DNA of 47,957 nucleotides, from assembly GCA_009602735.1 (NCBI GenBank), contig WELA01010110.1:1-47957 (forward strand), read 5' to 3'. The DNA comes from Mesotaenium endlicherianum (taxonomy: Eukaryota > Streptophyta > Zygnematophyceae > Zygnematales > Mesotaeniaceae). The position numbers and the translations under genes are program-made. The notes below the pieces were generated by a model. That model did no database searches. It had not been told where the DNA came from and saw only the letters and a list, made by a program, of their open reading frames with translations. This document shows positions 31,833 through 43,553 of this stretch, piece after piece (positions within the stretch are counted from its first letter, which is position 1; every line of letters starts with the position of its first letter).

Positions 31833-33311
31833 CCTTAGGCAGGTGCTTGTCTGGACACTGCTCTCTGAGTGACCTGGCTGCTGGCAACGGAAGCAAATCG
31901 ATTTTGCTGAGGCTGGTCTCGGCTTAGTCCTACCTCCACCTCTTCCATAGCCGCCCCGAGAGAAACCACCTCTACCTCTAGACTGTATTGCATTATACTC
32001 ACTCATATTGATCATCCTGAATATCCTCAGCCTGGTATCCTTCGATTGCATTGTAGGAACCGTGGGGCTTTTTGACAACCTTAGACACCAAAGCATTACT
32101 CTGGCGCTTGTGATTGAACTTCTGCTGATCCCAGGCATCAGCATCCCGGATCAAGTCAGCCAGTTTCTCATACTTCTTCTCAGCGAAATGACCAGAGACT
32201 TCGGATTTCAAGCCATACCTGAAGTATGCTATCCTATACCGTTCTGGCAAGTCTGGCTGCTTCATCATGTTCTCCTGGAACTTTTGAGCAAACTCAGCAA
32301 CTAAAGTGGTCTGCTTCAGTGTCAGGGAGATCATCGCATAGATAGCTTTCTCCTGCTGGTTGATGACATCAAACTTCTCATGCAACTTCTCGACAAACTC
32401 TACCCACGTAGGGTCACCGAGTTGCCGAGCCTTACGCTCTCCTTTCCAGTAAAGCCACCAGTCTGCGGCACTGCCTTTCAGTAGCGCACCGGTGTGCCTG
32501 ACCTTCTCGTAATCTTGCAGTTCTGGGTAGTTCTCCAGCCACTACTCAACATCCGCGAGAAACTTGATCAGGTAATATTTTCTGTTTCCCTCAGGATCAT
32601 AGTCCTGGGGAGGTTTCGGCTTGGGCTTACTAGGCGCTCGGCCACCACCACCAGTGGTTTGAGACCCCAGTTGGTCTCTGTCCCGTAGTAGAGACATTAT
32701 GATTCTTTTGTCCTCCTGCTGGGACTGATACATGGTCGCCATTTGCGACTGCATNNNNNNNNNTGTTGGGACTGATAAATGGTCGCCATTTGCGACTGCA
32801 TTTGAACGAACAATGCTCCCAAGTCTACACTTTGGGGTGGTAGTCTAGCAAATGCAGCAGCAGCATTGGCATCTACTCGCTGAGTAGTGTCCTCAACAAT
32901 CCCTCTTGCTCCTGCAGCAGCAATTCCTGCCGCATTCAGCCGGTCACGTATTTGACCTAGGGGTACATTGAGTTGTACAGCAGGAGGTGGGTTCAGAACA
33001 TTGGCCCTTGATGCCATAAGTTCTTCAACAGTGCGCTCGTCAGCTGGCTGTCCTTCCCTCCTTTGTATATCTTCAGCGGCCTTTGCTACTTGTTCAGCTT
33101 CTAGTCTGGCTATCTCCTCCTCAGCTTGCTGAGCTGCGACTGAGGCAATAGCAGCTGCCTCATCTGCTGCCTCCCTAGCTGCAGTATCCGCTACTGCTTC
33201 CGAATAGGTACGGTTTCCCGCTACATGGCTTTCCGCCTGGTTTTCGACATTCTCGTTATCCTGGTTCTCCATGTCTCGGGAGTTGCTAGTTTGAGACCTT
33301 GTCCTTACCAT
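31789..33311 (-). pseudogene. Family I gag, copy F
   Basis: Full-length Gag on the minus strand, starting ATG 33311-33309 (MVRTRSQTSN), 22 bases after the primer-binding site. The Ala/Glu-rich coiled-coil N-terminus (AVADTAAREAADEAAAIASVAAQQAEEE) precedes the retrotransposon-gag core and an Arg/Gly-rich segment. Damage: a 9-N gap at 32755-32763 between duplicated 30-base ends, TAG 32544-32542 (CAG in copy B), and small deletions in the zinc knuckle (C-x2-C is present, then the frame is lost). The start codon context ATG|GTAAGG resembles a splice donor. Confidence 0.87.
31807..31813 (-). promoter_or_regulatory. Possible -1 frameshift heptamer, family I gag/pol (copy F)
   Basis: In the ancestral gag frame copy F reads cct TTA AAA gac, so T TTA AAA fits X XXY YYZ just before the gag stop, and pol continues in the -1 frame. 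Copy B has TTG AAA here and would no longer fit. A nearby gag frame error in F means the site is seen only by comparison with B. Confidence 0.5.
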
Positions 33312-33332
33312 ACAAAGAAGACTGTGATAACT

Positions 33333-33344
33333 GCTCCGATACCA
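33333..33344 (-). promoter_or_regulatory. Primer-binding site, family I copy F
   Basis: On the minus strand TGGTATCGGAGC, one base after the LTR end: the complement of the initiator tRNA-Met 3' end with the same A-to-G variant as the other families. Confidence 0.85.
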
Positions 33345-33345
33345 C

Positions 33346-33570
33346 TGAAATGAATCGACTTACCAAATAGGCGATTAACAATTAATAAAGATCTTTATAT
33401 CAGCAAGTAATCTTTATGGTATTTCCGTTAACTAGTTAAACGGCAAAGGACAATACACTAGCAGGGAATAATACTCGTAAGTCAAATGCGAGTAAACTAG
33501 CATCAATGATGCAAATCAGTAAACTCATACATAAGCAAGGTTAGAAGACAGTGCGTATCAATGGCTTCTC
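33346..33570 (-). repeat. Family I 5' LTR, copy F (cut at an assembly gap)
   Basis: Only the U5-side 225 bases of the LTR are present. The sequence stops at the N at 33571 and resumes inside the gag of another copy (G). The missing 500 bases and whatever lay between F and G are absent. Confidence 0.88.
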
Positions 33571-33571
33571 N

Positions 33572-33852
33572 TGACCTATGGGTACATTGAGTTGTACAGC
33601 AGAAGGTGAGTTCAGAACATTGGCCCTTGATGCCATAAGTTCTTCAACAGTGCGCTCGTTAGCTGGCTGTCCGTCTCTCCTTTCTGTATCTTCAGCGGCC
33701 TTTGCTAATTCTTCAGCTTCTAATCTGGCTCTCTCCTCCTCAGCTTGCTGTGCTGCAACTGCGGCAATAGCAGTTGCCTCATCTGCAGCCTCTCTAGCTG
33801 CAGTATCTGCCACTGCTTCAGAATAGGTACGGGTTCCTGCTACATGGCTTTC
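33572..33852 (-). pseudogene. Family I gag fragment, copy G, left of the family III insertion
   Basis: Minus-strand gag (ADTAAREAADEATAIAAVAAQQAEEERARLEAEELAKAAEDTERR) colinear with copy F. It is cut on the left at the N and on the right by element E. CTTTC at 33848-33852 is repeated at 39989-39993. The codons continue at 39994. Confidence 0.88.
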
Positions 33853-34595
33853 TGTACGGTCAAAGGTTTATAAAGTGCATTTTTTAGTTTCATGAAAGTA
33901 TGTTTTGATTGTATAGTAGTATAGAGTGCATTTTTGTGGTCATTTTGATATAATGTTCATCAAATTTGGTCAAGTATTGAGAGAGTTATGGATTTCCGAA
34001 GTTTAATTTGTTTTGAGGTCGGTTGACGACTGTCCTTAGCTCGCGGTGAGCGCGACCGTCGGATTGACCGACAGCGTCGAGCGATCTGGCCCGTTAGAAT
34101 GAACTCGAACCTTCACGTAAGTTCGGCTGACGTGGAGTGCCGACTAGGTCGATTTACCTAGAAGTTTCGGTTTAGCCTAGATAGTCTAAGATAGAATATT
34201 CTAGTAATGTGGATGCATGTATGTGGACGTTAATTCGGCCCGACACGTCAAATTAGACTGATCTGGCTTACTCACGAACATTCTGGAAGGGACAATTTGA
34301 CGAGCACTTAGGAAAAGTCGTAGCTTCCTCCTAGAGAGGAGCACTTAGGCAGAAAATTATAAATAGGCATAATTTCTTTGTTTCTTATCACTTTCACTTT
34401 TGTAAATTTCTACGGGTTTGTAATGACAAGGCCTTTCATCCTAGTTCATTTGTGAGCAGTTTCTTGCTACTCAAAATGTTGAGTATCTTTTCCAAGCTTT
34501 GTTAGTGATATGCCGCTGCACTCTCTAGTATGATTGCAACTAGTTCCTTTCCTTGTGAGTTACTACGCTTCCACTAGGGCACTCTGGCCCTTTCA
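33853..34595 (+). repeat. Family III 5' LTR, copy E
   Basis: 743 bp from TGTACGGTCAAAGG to CCCTTTCA. A TATA-like ATTATAAATAGG lies near 34356, just after a CTCCT-AGAG-AGGAG hairpin. It differs from the 3' LTR at roughly 35 positions by eye (about 5%) plus a 7-base indel near the start, so it is older than the family II insertion. Confidence 0.92.
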
Positions 34596-34597
34596 TC

Positions 34598-34609
34598 TGG
34601 TATCGGAGC
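34598..34609 (+). promoter_or_regulatory. Primer-binding site, family III copy E
   Basis: TGGTATCGGAGC, two bases after the LTR end: an initiator tRNA-Met site with the shared G variant. Confidence 0.85.
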
Positions 34610-34632
34610 TGGGCTAGTTTGCATATTATATT

Positions 34633-35661
34633 ATGGAGTCGCAGTCGGCAACTGGAGGAGGCGAACATGTCGAGCTTGTTGAGAGCGTGGAGCAGAGGGC
34701 ACCACCTTTGTCAAGGGAGCAACAAGAGATGGAGGCGATGTTGAGGCAGATGGCAAACGCAATTGGAGGAGAAGTCTACACACAGTTTCAACAAAATATG
34801 CGCCAGGAGGTGGAGAGGATGGTGCGAGTTGTTATGGGGAACGCCGCTTCGTTGAGTTCGGCACTTGCACCTGTTGTACCACCAATTCATGTTAACCCAG
34901 TGGTGCAACCAGTTATTCCACCCGCAGTGGGAGTGCGTGCGCCTAAGCCTGAAGTGTATACTGGAGAGCGTGGTTCGCCGCCTGTTCATCATTGGATTTT
35001 TGGAGTGAAGAAGTTTATGGAGTACTCTGCGCTCACGCCCGACAGGCAAGTCGCCTTTGTCATAACTTTGCTGCAGAAGAGTGCTGCAGCTTGGTATGAA
35101 TGAGAAGAGCAGCTGTCTGGAGTTCCTGCTACTGTTGATCAGCTATTTGAAGGCTTGAAGAGGAAATTTCAACCTATTGCACCCGAGGCTACCGCTCGAG
35201 ATCTATTGGTGCGCCTTCGTCAACGAGCAAGCGTTCAAGAGTATGTATCGCGCTTCAACGAGCTGGTGCTTCAATGTCCATCCATGCACGAGTCGGAGAT
35301 GATGGACAAATTCAAGAGGGGACTCAAGCCAACTGTGGCCAAGGAAGTGGCGCTCAAGGACCCTACCAGTCTTGGAGAAATGATGACATTGGCAACAAGG
35401 GTCGACGCTGTGGAGTATAGTCAGAGGCAGTGGGGCAGCCACAACTTTGGAGGATATCGACACTTTGGATCTCAAGCGCCAAGCACGAGTGTTCAAGGTC
35501 CAGTACCTATGGAGTTGGGACTTGAGCAGTACCAACGCAGGCAGCAGAATCTCAAGCCGAGAGGATCCTGCTATAATTGCGGCAAGCTTGGACATCTGGC
35601 TCGAGACTGTTATGTGAAGGCGAAGCAACCTCAACAGCAGGAAAAAGGAGGACGCCAGTAA
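34633..35661 (+). pseudogene. Family III gag, copy E (one nonsense codon)
   Basis: About 342 codons from ATG 34633 to TAA 35659-35661. Both parts are in one frame, broken only by TGA 35101-35103, where the I copy has CGA. Features: a Gln/Glu-rich start (MESQSATGGGEHVELVE), gag core (WIFGVKKFMEYSALTPDRQVAF; QEYVSRFNELVLQCP), and a CCHC knuckle [14 protein letters not shown] (about 35572-35613). The end overlaps pol, which is in the -1 frame. The overlap has a GAAAAAGG run but no clean slippery heptamer. Confidence 0.9.
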
Positions 35662-38600
35662 GTCGTTCTAGGGTGTCTACTGGCGTGAAGACGAGAAATC
35701 ACAAGGAGGTTATCCCCAGGAGCCTGCCGAGAAGCGAAAGACGAGATGTTGACAAGCCTATCATCGTGGAAGGAGTGGTCAACGGCAACAAGGCGAAGTG
35801 TATGGTCAACAGTGGCGCAAGTGCAAACTTTGTGCACAAGAAGCTGGTGAAAAAGTGGCGAATCCCTGTACAGAAGCACTATGAGCCTAAGGAGGCAATT
35901 TTGGCGAATGGACAGAGACTCAAGTGTGGTGCACCTACGGAAGCTATTCACGTAGAAGTAGCGGGGCACCAGAGTACTGAAGTTATGGAGCAGGCAGAGT
36001 TAGGTCACCATGAGGTGATATTGGGCCGACCATGGCTGAGAAAAGCCAACCCTCAAGTGCACTGGAGCACAGGACAAGTGAAAGTCCAAGGGTGTGATGG
36101 TCAAATGGAGACAGCGAAACAGGTGGAGGTAGGTACGACCATAAGTAACTGTCTTCTGTCGAGCCTGCAAGTTAAGAAGCTATGCAGGGCGAATCAGGTG
36201 AAGGAGATGAACCTTGTTTCGGTGGCCTTGGCCAGGTCATCAGATGGAGCAAGCGTGAATCCTAACAGCCTGAGCAAATGTACATCGCCGGAGGAGCAAG
36301 TAGTGGTGTCTGATCCCCTTGCTCAGAAGGAGCAGAGCCCAACTGCTCAAGAGAAGAAGCCTGCTGAGATGCCTGCCCAAATTAAGGCGCTGTTGGAGGA
36401 GTTCAAGTGCGTATTTCTTGAGGAGCTACCTGCAAGATTACCTCCACAGAGAGCTATGGAGCACAAGATCGAGTTGGAACCAGGGAGCAAGCCACCAGTG
36501 AGACCCGCCTACCGTCAATCGTTTGCGGAGTTGGACGAGTTGAAGAAGCAGCTGACAGAGTTCTTGGAGAAGGGATTCATCCGACCCAGCGAGTCTCCAT
36601 TTGCAGCGCCGGTCTTATTTGTGAAGAAGAAGGATGGGACTATGAGGATGTGTGTCGACTACCGGGCTCTCAACAAGGTCACCATCAAGAACAGGTACCC
36701 ACTTCCACAAGTGGACGAGTTGATTGACAGGCTTGTCGGGGCGAAGTATTTCTCGAAGATCGATTTGAGGAGTGGCTATCACCAGGGACGGATTGCGGAA
36801 GGAGACGTTCAGAAGACTGCTTTCTGAACACGCTATGGTTTGTTCGAGTTCACAGTCATGCCTTTTGAATTGACTAATGCACCTGCTACATTCATGGGAC
36901 TCATGAATAGTATCTTCAGACCCTATTTGGACCAGTTTGTGGTGGTATTTTTGGACGACATCCTGATTTATTCGAAGATCTTGGAAGAGCATGTGGAGCA
37001 TCTGAGGAAGGTGTTGGAGGTCTTGAGAAATCAAAAGTTGTATGGGAAGATGAGCAAGTGCGACTTCTACCTCAATGAAGTCGAATTTCTTGGACATATA
37101 GTGGGAGCTGAAGGAGTCAAGGTGGAGCAGAAGAAGGTGCAAGCAGTTAGAGATTGGTCGGTACCTGCTGATATTCATCAACTCAGGAGTTTCCTCGGCA
37201 TGGCGAATTATTATCGACGTTTCATTGAAGGATTTGCCAAGGTGTGTGCACCGCTCACGGACATGTTGAAGAAGCAGGAGAAGTGGCTATGGGGTGACAA
37301 GGAGCAACAAGCTTTTGAGAAGATTAAGGAACTGTTGACACAGGCACCTGTGTTGGCAATTGCAAGTCCAGGGCTTCCTTTCACCATCATCAAGGACGCA
37401 TCAAATTTTGCAGTGGGAGCCATTCTTCCCCACGACCAGGGCAAGGGATTGCAGCCTGTGGCAAACAAGAGCAGGAAGTTGAGTCTTGCTGAGCAGAATT
37501 ATGCAGCACACGAGCGGGAGATATTGGCTATTATCCAGGCTTTGAGGATTTGGCGATGTTATGTGGACGGCCGGAAGGTGATCATCAAGACCGACCACAA
37601 GAGCTTGGAGAAGTTTATGACGCAGCCAACATTGACACCAAGACAGGCAAGGTGGATGGAGTTTCTGCAACAGTTTGACCACAAGATTGAATACTTACCT
37701 GGGAAGATCAACCCTGCAGACGCTTTATCCAGGAGGTGTGACCTTGCAGCTGTTTCTGTCATCAAGGAGAGTATGGACTTCAAGGAGAAGCTTAAGAGAG
37801 GTTATGAGGAGGACCCAGAGTTTGCTGATGGTGGAGCAGCTGAGTTCAACGCGAGTATGCAGAAGAAGGACGGCATATGGTATTATGGTGATTCCAACAG
37901 AGTGGTGGTACCTGACATCAAGGAGCTACGAGACTTACTACTTGCGGAGCACCATGATTGCTTATATGCTGGACACTTTGGAAGCGAGAAGACGGCAAGC
38001 GTGTTGAAGCGGGAATACTACTGGAGAAATATGGACAAGGACATCGAGGAGTGGATCAGGAGTTGCGATGCGTGCCAGAGAAACAAGACACCAAATCAAA
38101 AGAAGGGAGGTACATTGCAGCCCCTGCCTGTTCCAGAGTATCCTTGGGAGCAGATTGCTATGGACTTCATCACGTCGTTACCAGTGAGTGGTCAAGGGCA
38201 CGATGCAATTTGGGTTGTATACGATAGACTCAGCAAGATGGCTCACTTCATTTCCATGAAGGAGACTTATACGGCAGCAGATGTGGCACGGCTATTCTTT
38301 GATCACATTTTCAGGCTACATGGGTTGCCGAAGGTGATTGTTTCAGATCGGGATCCAAGATTTACTAGTAACTTCTGGCGGTCATTGTTTACTTTGATGG
38401 GGACCAAGTTGAGTATGAGCACTTCCTATCACCCTCAGACAGACGGGCAGAGTGAGAGGCTCAACAGAACTCTGCAAGAGGTGCTCAGGAGTTTCACTAT
38501 GGAAGACCCTTCAGAGTGGGACAAGAAGCTACCAGGGTTGGAGTTTGCCTACAACAACAGCATGCAGGGATCCACCAAGCAGTCACCATTCGCTATGGTT

Positions 38601-39254
38601 TATGGGCGAGAAGTATATCATCCAGGGAACATCTTGTTGGAGAAGGCCAAGGAGACTCAGGTTCCTTCTACACAAGCTTTTATGGAGCAGATGGCCAAGA
38701 CTTGGGATATGGCGAAGACGTGTATTCGGAAGGCACAACAAGAGCAGGTCAAGCATGCTAACAAGCACAGGAGGGAAGTGACATTCCAAGTGGGCGACAA
38801 AGTACTCTTGTCCACAGAGAACCTACCCTTCACAGGCAAGAGGAAACTGCGGGCACGGTTTTAAGGTCCCTTTGTAGTGCTCAAGCAGGTGAATCCAGTG
38901 GCCTACAAGTTGGAACTGCCTTCAGGCTGGCGTATCCATGATGTGTTCCATGTCAGTTGTCTGCGGCCTTACGTTGACCTGAATGAAGGACATCCAGGAC
39001 GACTACCTACACCGCCACCACCGGTCAAGATCGATGATGCATTGGAGTATGAAGTGGAGGCGATTGTCGACGATCGACGAGTCAAGCGAGGTCAACGACT
39101 TGTTCAAGAGTATCTGGTTAAGTGGAAAGGCTACCATGCGGACGACAACACTTGGGAGCCAGAAGCCAACTTGACTCATTGTAAGAGTAAGTTGAGGCGT
39201 TATCTGNGCAGAATGCATCGAGGACGTCGCATCTTGAGGAGGGGGATGATGTAA
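35577..39254 (+). pseudogene. Family III chromovirus pol, copy E (two nonsense codons)
   Basis: A single frame broken by TGA 36825-36827 (Arg expected in AF-RTRYG; consistent with CGA to TGA) and TAA 38862-38864 just before GPFVVLKQV. Domains: protease with NSGAS (about 35806) where DSGA is expected, so the catalytic Asp is replaced; RT ([17 protein letters not shown] about 36625; [10 protein letters not shown] about 36949); RNase H ([11 protein letters not shown] about 37393; TDHKSLEKF); integrase finger (SCDACQ), DDE core ([29 protein letters not shown]); GPF segment; chromodomain ([11 protein letters not shown]...[18 protein letters not shown] about 39040-39170). An N at 39207 disturbs the last codons. 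Not functional as shown. Confidence 0.92.
39236..39249 (+). promoter_or_regulatory. Polypurine tract, family III copy E
   Basis: GAGGAGGGGGATGA directly precedes the 3' LTR start TGTAAGG. Confidence 0.75.
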
Positions 39255-39988
39255 GGTTTATAAAGTGCATTTTTGAGTTTCATGAAAGTATGTTTTGATT
39301 GTATAGTAGTATAGAGTGCATTTTCGTGGTCATTTTGATATAAAGTTCATCAAATGTGGTCAAGTATTGAGAGAGTTATGGATTTTTCCGAAGTTTAATT
39401 AGTTTTGAGGTCGATTGACGACTGTCCTTAATTCGCGGTGAGCGCGACCGTCGGATTGACCGACAGCGTCGAGCAATCTGGCCCGTTGGAATGAACTCGA
39501 ACCTTCACGTAAGTTCGGCTGACGCGGAGTGCCGACTAGGTCGATTTACGTAGAAGTTTCGGTTTAGCCTAGCGCGTCTAAGATAGAATATTCTAGTAAT
39601 GTTGATGAATGTATGTGGACGTCAATTTGGCCCGACACGTCAAATTAGACTGATCTGGCTTACTCACGAATATTCTGGAAGGGACGATTTGACGAGCACT
39701 TAGGAAAAGCCGTAGCTTCCTCCTAGAGAGGAGCACTTAGGCAGAAAATTATAAATAGGCATAACTTCTTTGTTTCTTATCAGTTTTCAGTTCTGTAAAT
39801 TTCTACGGGTTTGTAATGACAAGGCCTTTCATCCTAGTTCATTTGTGAGCAATTTCTTGCTACTCAAAATGTTGAGTGTTTTTCCTAAGCTTTGTTAGTG
39901 ATATGCCGCTGCACTCTCTAGTATGATTGCAACTAGTTCCTTTCCTCGTGAGTTACTACGCTTCCACTAGGGCACTCTGCCCCTTTCA
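39250..39988 (+). repeat. Family III 3' LTR, copy E
   Basis: 739 bp from TGTAAGGTTTATAAAG to CCCTTTCA. It lacks 7 bases found near the start of the 5' LTR and of copy I, consistent with slippage between two AGGT repeats. It is followed by the target duplication CTTTC (39989-39993). Confidence 0.92.
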
Positions 39989-39993
39989 CTTTC

Positions 39994-40071
39994 CGCCTGA
40001 TTTTTGACATTCTCGTTATCTTGGTTCTCCATGTCTCGGGAGTTGCTAGTTTAAGACCTTGTCCTTACCAT
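39994..40071 (-). pseudogene. Family I gag start, copy G, right of the family III insertion
   Basis: Minus-strand gag beginning ATG 40071-40069 (MVRTRS), then TAA 40053-40051 where copy F has CAA, then the sequence matching NSRDMENQDNENV. It continues at 33852 beyond element E. The start codon again sits in ATG|GTAAGG. Confidence 0.85.
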
Positions 40072-40092
40072 ACAACAAAGACTGTGATAACA

Positions 40093-40104
40093 GCTCCGAT
40101 ACCA
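40093..40104 (-). promoter_or_regulatory. Primer-binding site, family I copy G
   Basis: TGGTATCGGAGC on the minus strand, one base from the LTR. Confidence 0.83.
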
Positions 40105-40105
40105 T

Positions 40106-40823
40106 TGAAATGAATCGAGTTACCAAATAGACGATTAACAATTAATAAAGATCTTTATATCAGCAAGTAATCTTTATGGTATTTTCCGTTAAATGATTTA
40201 ACAGCAAAGAAGAACACAGTAGCAGTGAATAATACTTGTAAGTCAAATGCAAGTAAACTAGCTTCAATAATGCAATCAGTAAACTCATACATAAGCAAGG
40301 TTGGAAGACTGCGTATCAATGGCTTCTCGCCTTGGATTCAGATCTCTCTCAGTAAGCTGTACCAGAGAGTTGGCCTCCTTTCCGAATACCAAACTTGAGA
40401 GCAATGCCTAGCAAATGTACAGGGAATGAGTTTACTGTTCAATGGCCAGTGCGATGGCACCGCCTACCCGGGAGTTAACCACGTTGGTAGGACCTCGGTT
40501 AACCAAATCCACTGCCATCTCCCATCATCTCGAATCGCCATCCATCATAGGGATGTCATCTGGCCATTCATCTAGCATACCACACTTAGATGCATATCGA
40601 GGCAGTTCGCTGCTACCGAGTACGGAAGTTAGCTGGCTGTCAAAGAATGTGTCAGCAAGCTGACTTAAGTTGGCTTCAGCCTGGGTGCTTCCGGTTGAGT
40701 CTTTAAACTAATAATTATGTAAAGTTCAGCAGACTCAATACTACATATAGTTCAGTAGGCTGAACTTAAATAACTATTATATTTAAATGAATATTATATC
40801 TACTAATATACTGATTCATTACA
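40106..40823 (-). repeat. Family I 5' LTR, copy G (alpha-like)
   Basis: Complete 718-bp minus-strand LTR. U3 (TATTAGTAGATATAATATTC...) is closest to the alpha LTR at 5536, so G probably carried an alpha ORF2, now missing from the assembly. The perfect GTCAGC-TT-GCTGAC palindrome is retained. Confidence 0.9.
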
Positions 40824-40830
40824 ACTTGCC

Positions 40831-41742
40831 TCACTTCATCGGCAACCTTAGCTCTTTTTTAGCTAGCTTAGAGGTAGTAGGAGGTTGAGGTGCAAAAGTA
40901 GCATGAGAATCTGCTTTTCTTTCAGCAGGTCTGCGCAGATCCTGTAATCATTGCATTCTCAACTCACGAGCTGCTAAATCAGCAACTTTTTGCAACTCAC
41001 AAGCTCTCTTGTAGTTCTCCCTCTCTCTCTCAATCCTCTCTTGTTCCTTGTGTAGCAGGTTAGTTTTTGCAATTTGTGCTGCCTCTATCATGGCATCCAT
41101 AACTTCAAACCCATGTGCTTGCATCCTAAGAGGGTATTCTGCAAGTTTATAGTGTATATGAGTGCTAGTATCAATATGATAATGTGCCTTCCAAACAAGT
41201 TTGTCATAACACTGGTCAGGGGCCATCACAACATGCCCCCCCCTGTTTAAGACTGAAAGTGAAAACTTTAAAGTGAGAGTTTTCTCACCAGACTTGTTCA
41301 TCCTCCATTCCTTAAAAAAAGGGGGGACAATAGCTACCACCTCCCCTGATTTTGGAAGCAATTTGGCAGTCATATAGCCCAAATCAGCATTCACAAATTG
41401 AAATCAAAGAAGAGCATCTAAATCCTCTATAGTCCAACACACTCTTCAAATACTTCGAGACACTATGGGTTCGGTTTTGGTGATATAGTGGGACACTTCT
41501 TTGCCTACATGTGCAAAAAGAGTCTCAAACAAGTTCTTAGGCACGTTCACATCACTCATGCAAAGACTTGCTTGAGGAGTAGAGTCTATCCTCTTATAGA
41601 CACGTCTTCTATAGTTAACAAGCCAGCCCATAGGGTCCACTTCTACAGCCCGCATGAAAGACTTGTTGCACTTCTGACAGTAGGAAAGTCCCACTCCTCT
41701 TGCTGCACCACATTTGCTGCAGTAATTGGGGAATGACGCCAT
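40831..41742 (-). pseudogene. Unrecognised zinc-ribbon and coiled-coil gene with three in-frame TGA codons
   Basis: One minus-strand frame from ATG 41742 to TGA 40833-40831, about 300 codons. It is interrupted by TGA at 41448-41446, 41406-41404 and 40950-40948 with no frame change. The N-terminus has C8-x2-C11 and C22-x2-C25 (YCSKCG...YCQKCN), a zinc ribbon. The middle has FETLFAHVGKEVSHYI and EDLDALL; the C-terminal third is charged and helical (HKEQERIERERENYKRACELQKVADLAAREL). I do not recognise the family. Unbroken reading between the stops and hydrophobic patterning suggest a real gene; all stops could be CGA to TGA. The final stop lies 8 bases from the family I LTR, so the insertion sits at its 3' end. 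It could instead be part of an unrecognised mobile element. Confidence 0.5.
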
Positions 41743-43514
41743 GCTATGGAGGGCGGTCTTCCCGGCCTGGTTCTAACCGTCCTAGCCCACCCCAAAAAAG
41801 AATGAAGTTAAGAGGTGAATAAGTAGTAATATAGTACTAAAGGTGTACTACTACTGCTTTCCAACTCGATCTCAGGTAAGTAAGAACTTATTGTTAGAGT
41901 AATAATAAATCCTCAAATTTGCTCCCAACCCTAAAGTCTGCCCCCAATCTGCTCCCAAGGCAAAAGTTAAGTAAACATGATTTTTTGTCCCTTCTTATGG
42001 TGCTTATGTTGATGCTCACACTTGACCGTGTTTCCCAGGGTGCTCGTACCCCTCCTCACAAAACCATCTCTAAATATCTAAAAACGGATTTGTCCAAAAA
42101 TTTATGGGGCAAATATAACCCAAAGCTGTTTCTGGTTCTTTCAAAGCAAAAAACAAGCATTATAATTAACTGTGCTGGAAGTTGATGGGGCGGAAGTGTA
42201 GCAAAAAGAGCCATAGCAGGCTCTCAAATTGTGAATCCGCCACTTTGATGTAGTCGTAAATGACTCGAATTCTCGTCTCAAATCTTATTTTTTGTTGTGA
42301 GGTGTTCGCCCTTAAGTGCTTAAGAACTTTTAGTTAGGACTTGTAAGAGCTAACAACGTGTACAGAGAATAAAAAGAAGAAAGAGTGAGCTGCTGCAACG
42401 CGTTCTTAACTTCCACAAATTTGTCGCGAGCGAATACGAACGGTGTCGAAATGGTACCCCGAACGCCAAATTTAAGTGTCCGTAATTTCACCCGCGCGTG
42501 GTGCATGTGCGGGTCATAGTTGTCGTAAAGTCGTAACTTGTGAAAAGCCGTTAATTCATTAAATTGATACAACTCAATCGTGTACGTACAACGTATTATG
42601 CAAAATGTTATATCAAGTGATACACATGCCCAACAATTTTCAAGAATGCTAAGGGGAATTTTTTTTTTTAGTAACAAAGACATGCAAAAGAGTAGCACTC
42701 GTTGTAAGTGCATACATAATATCATCACTAGACATGTAGTATGGCGCACAAGTGAACATTGTCATAATCTACTAACTTGTATGCGCCTTCTTTGCACTTT
42801 ATTTTTCAGTGTGTGAATCCGACCACAAAAGCCCAGAATAGATACGCTTAAATTTAAATTACATACAATATTATTGCTATTTTCTAGATTTATTAGTTAC
42901 TAAAGCATAGAAAAGAGATGGTTGTTCGATGCTACATGTGTTGGGTCATTTTATTGCATCTCGCTACAATTGTACGCGTTTTGGTGATGGGTAATTTTAG
43001 TTAGCTAGCGCAACCACTTATCACCCACTTGCAACTATGTTTCAGAAAAGAACAAGTGCACGTCACCCATTAGGTCGTACTTGTTAGGTTACGGTAAGTT
43101 ATGGCCTTGTAGGTCCCTTCTAAGAATCTTCAACATTATTGAGGTTGCATTTTTACTTCTTATCACTTTTTGCTTTGTGATTACCTTAGAAATTTATCGA
43201 TGGAAATATTGTTGCTACAAGTTATCATGACAACGTTGTTTAAAGGCATTGTGTAAGATGTGAAGTAAAGATGACAATTTTTTTTCTCACGTTCCACTTG
43301 TGAGTCTTTGTGAGGTGCATTCCGCATATACTAGCCAATTTTCAATTACATTACAGCTTTACTTGTGGTGGACAAAGTCACAACTACAAAAACTACTATA
43401 ACAAATGATTTAGTGTGCTATGATTAATCTTTTGAGCTAGACCTTACTACTTATATCGTATTACAAAGTGTAATTTGGTAGTGTTTATTTCAATCAGTAC
43501 AAACTTGCTCTAAG

Positions 43515-43553
<39 letters not shown>

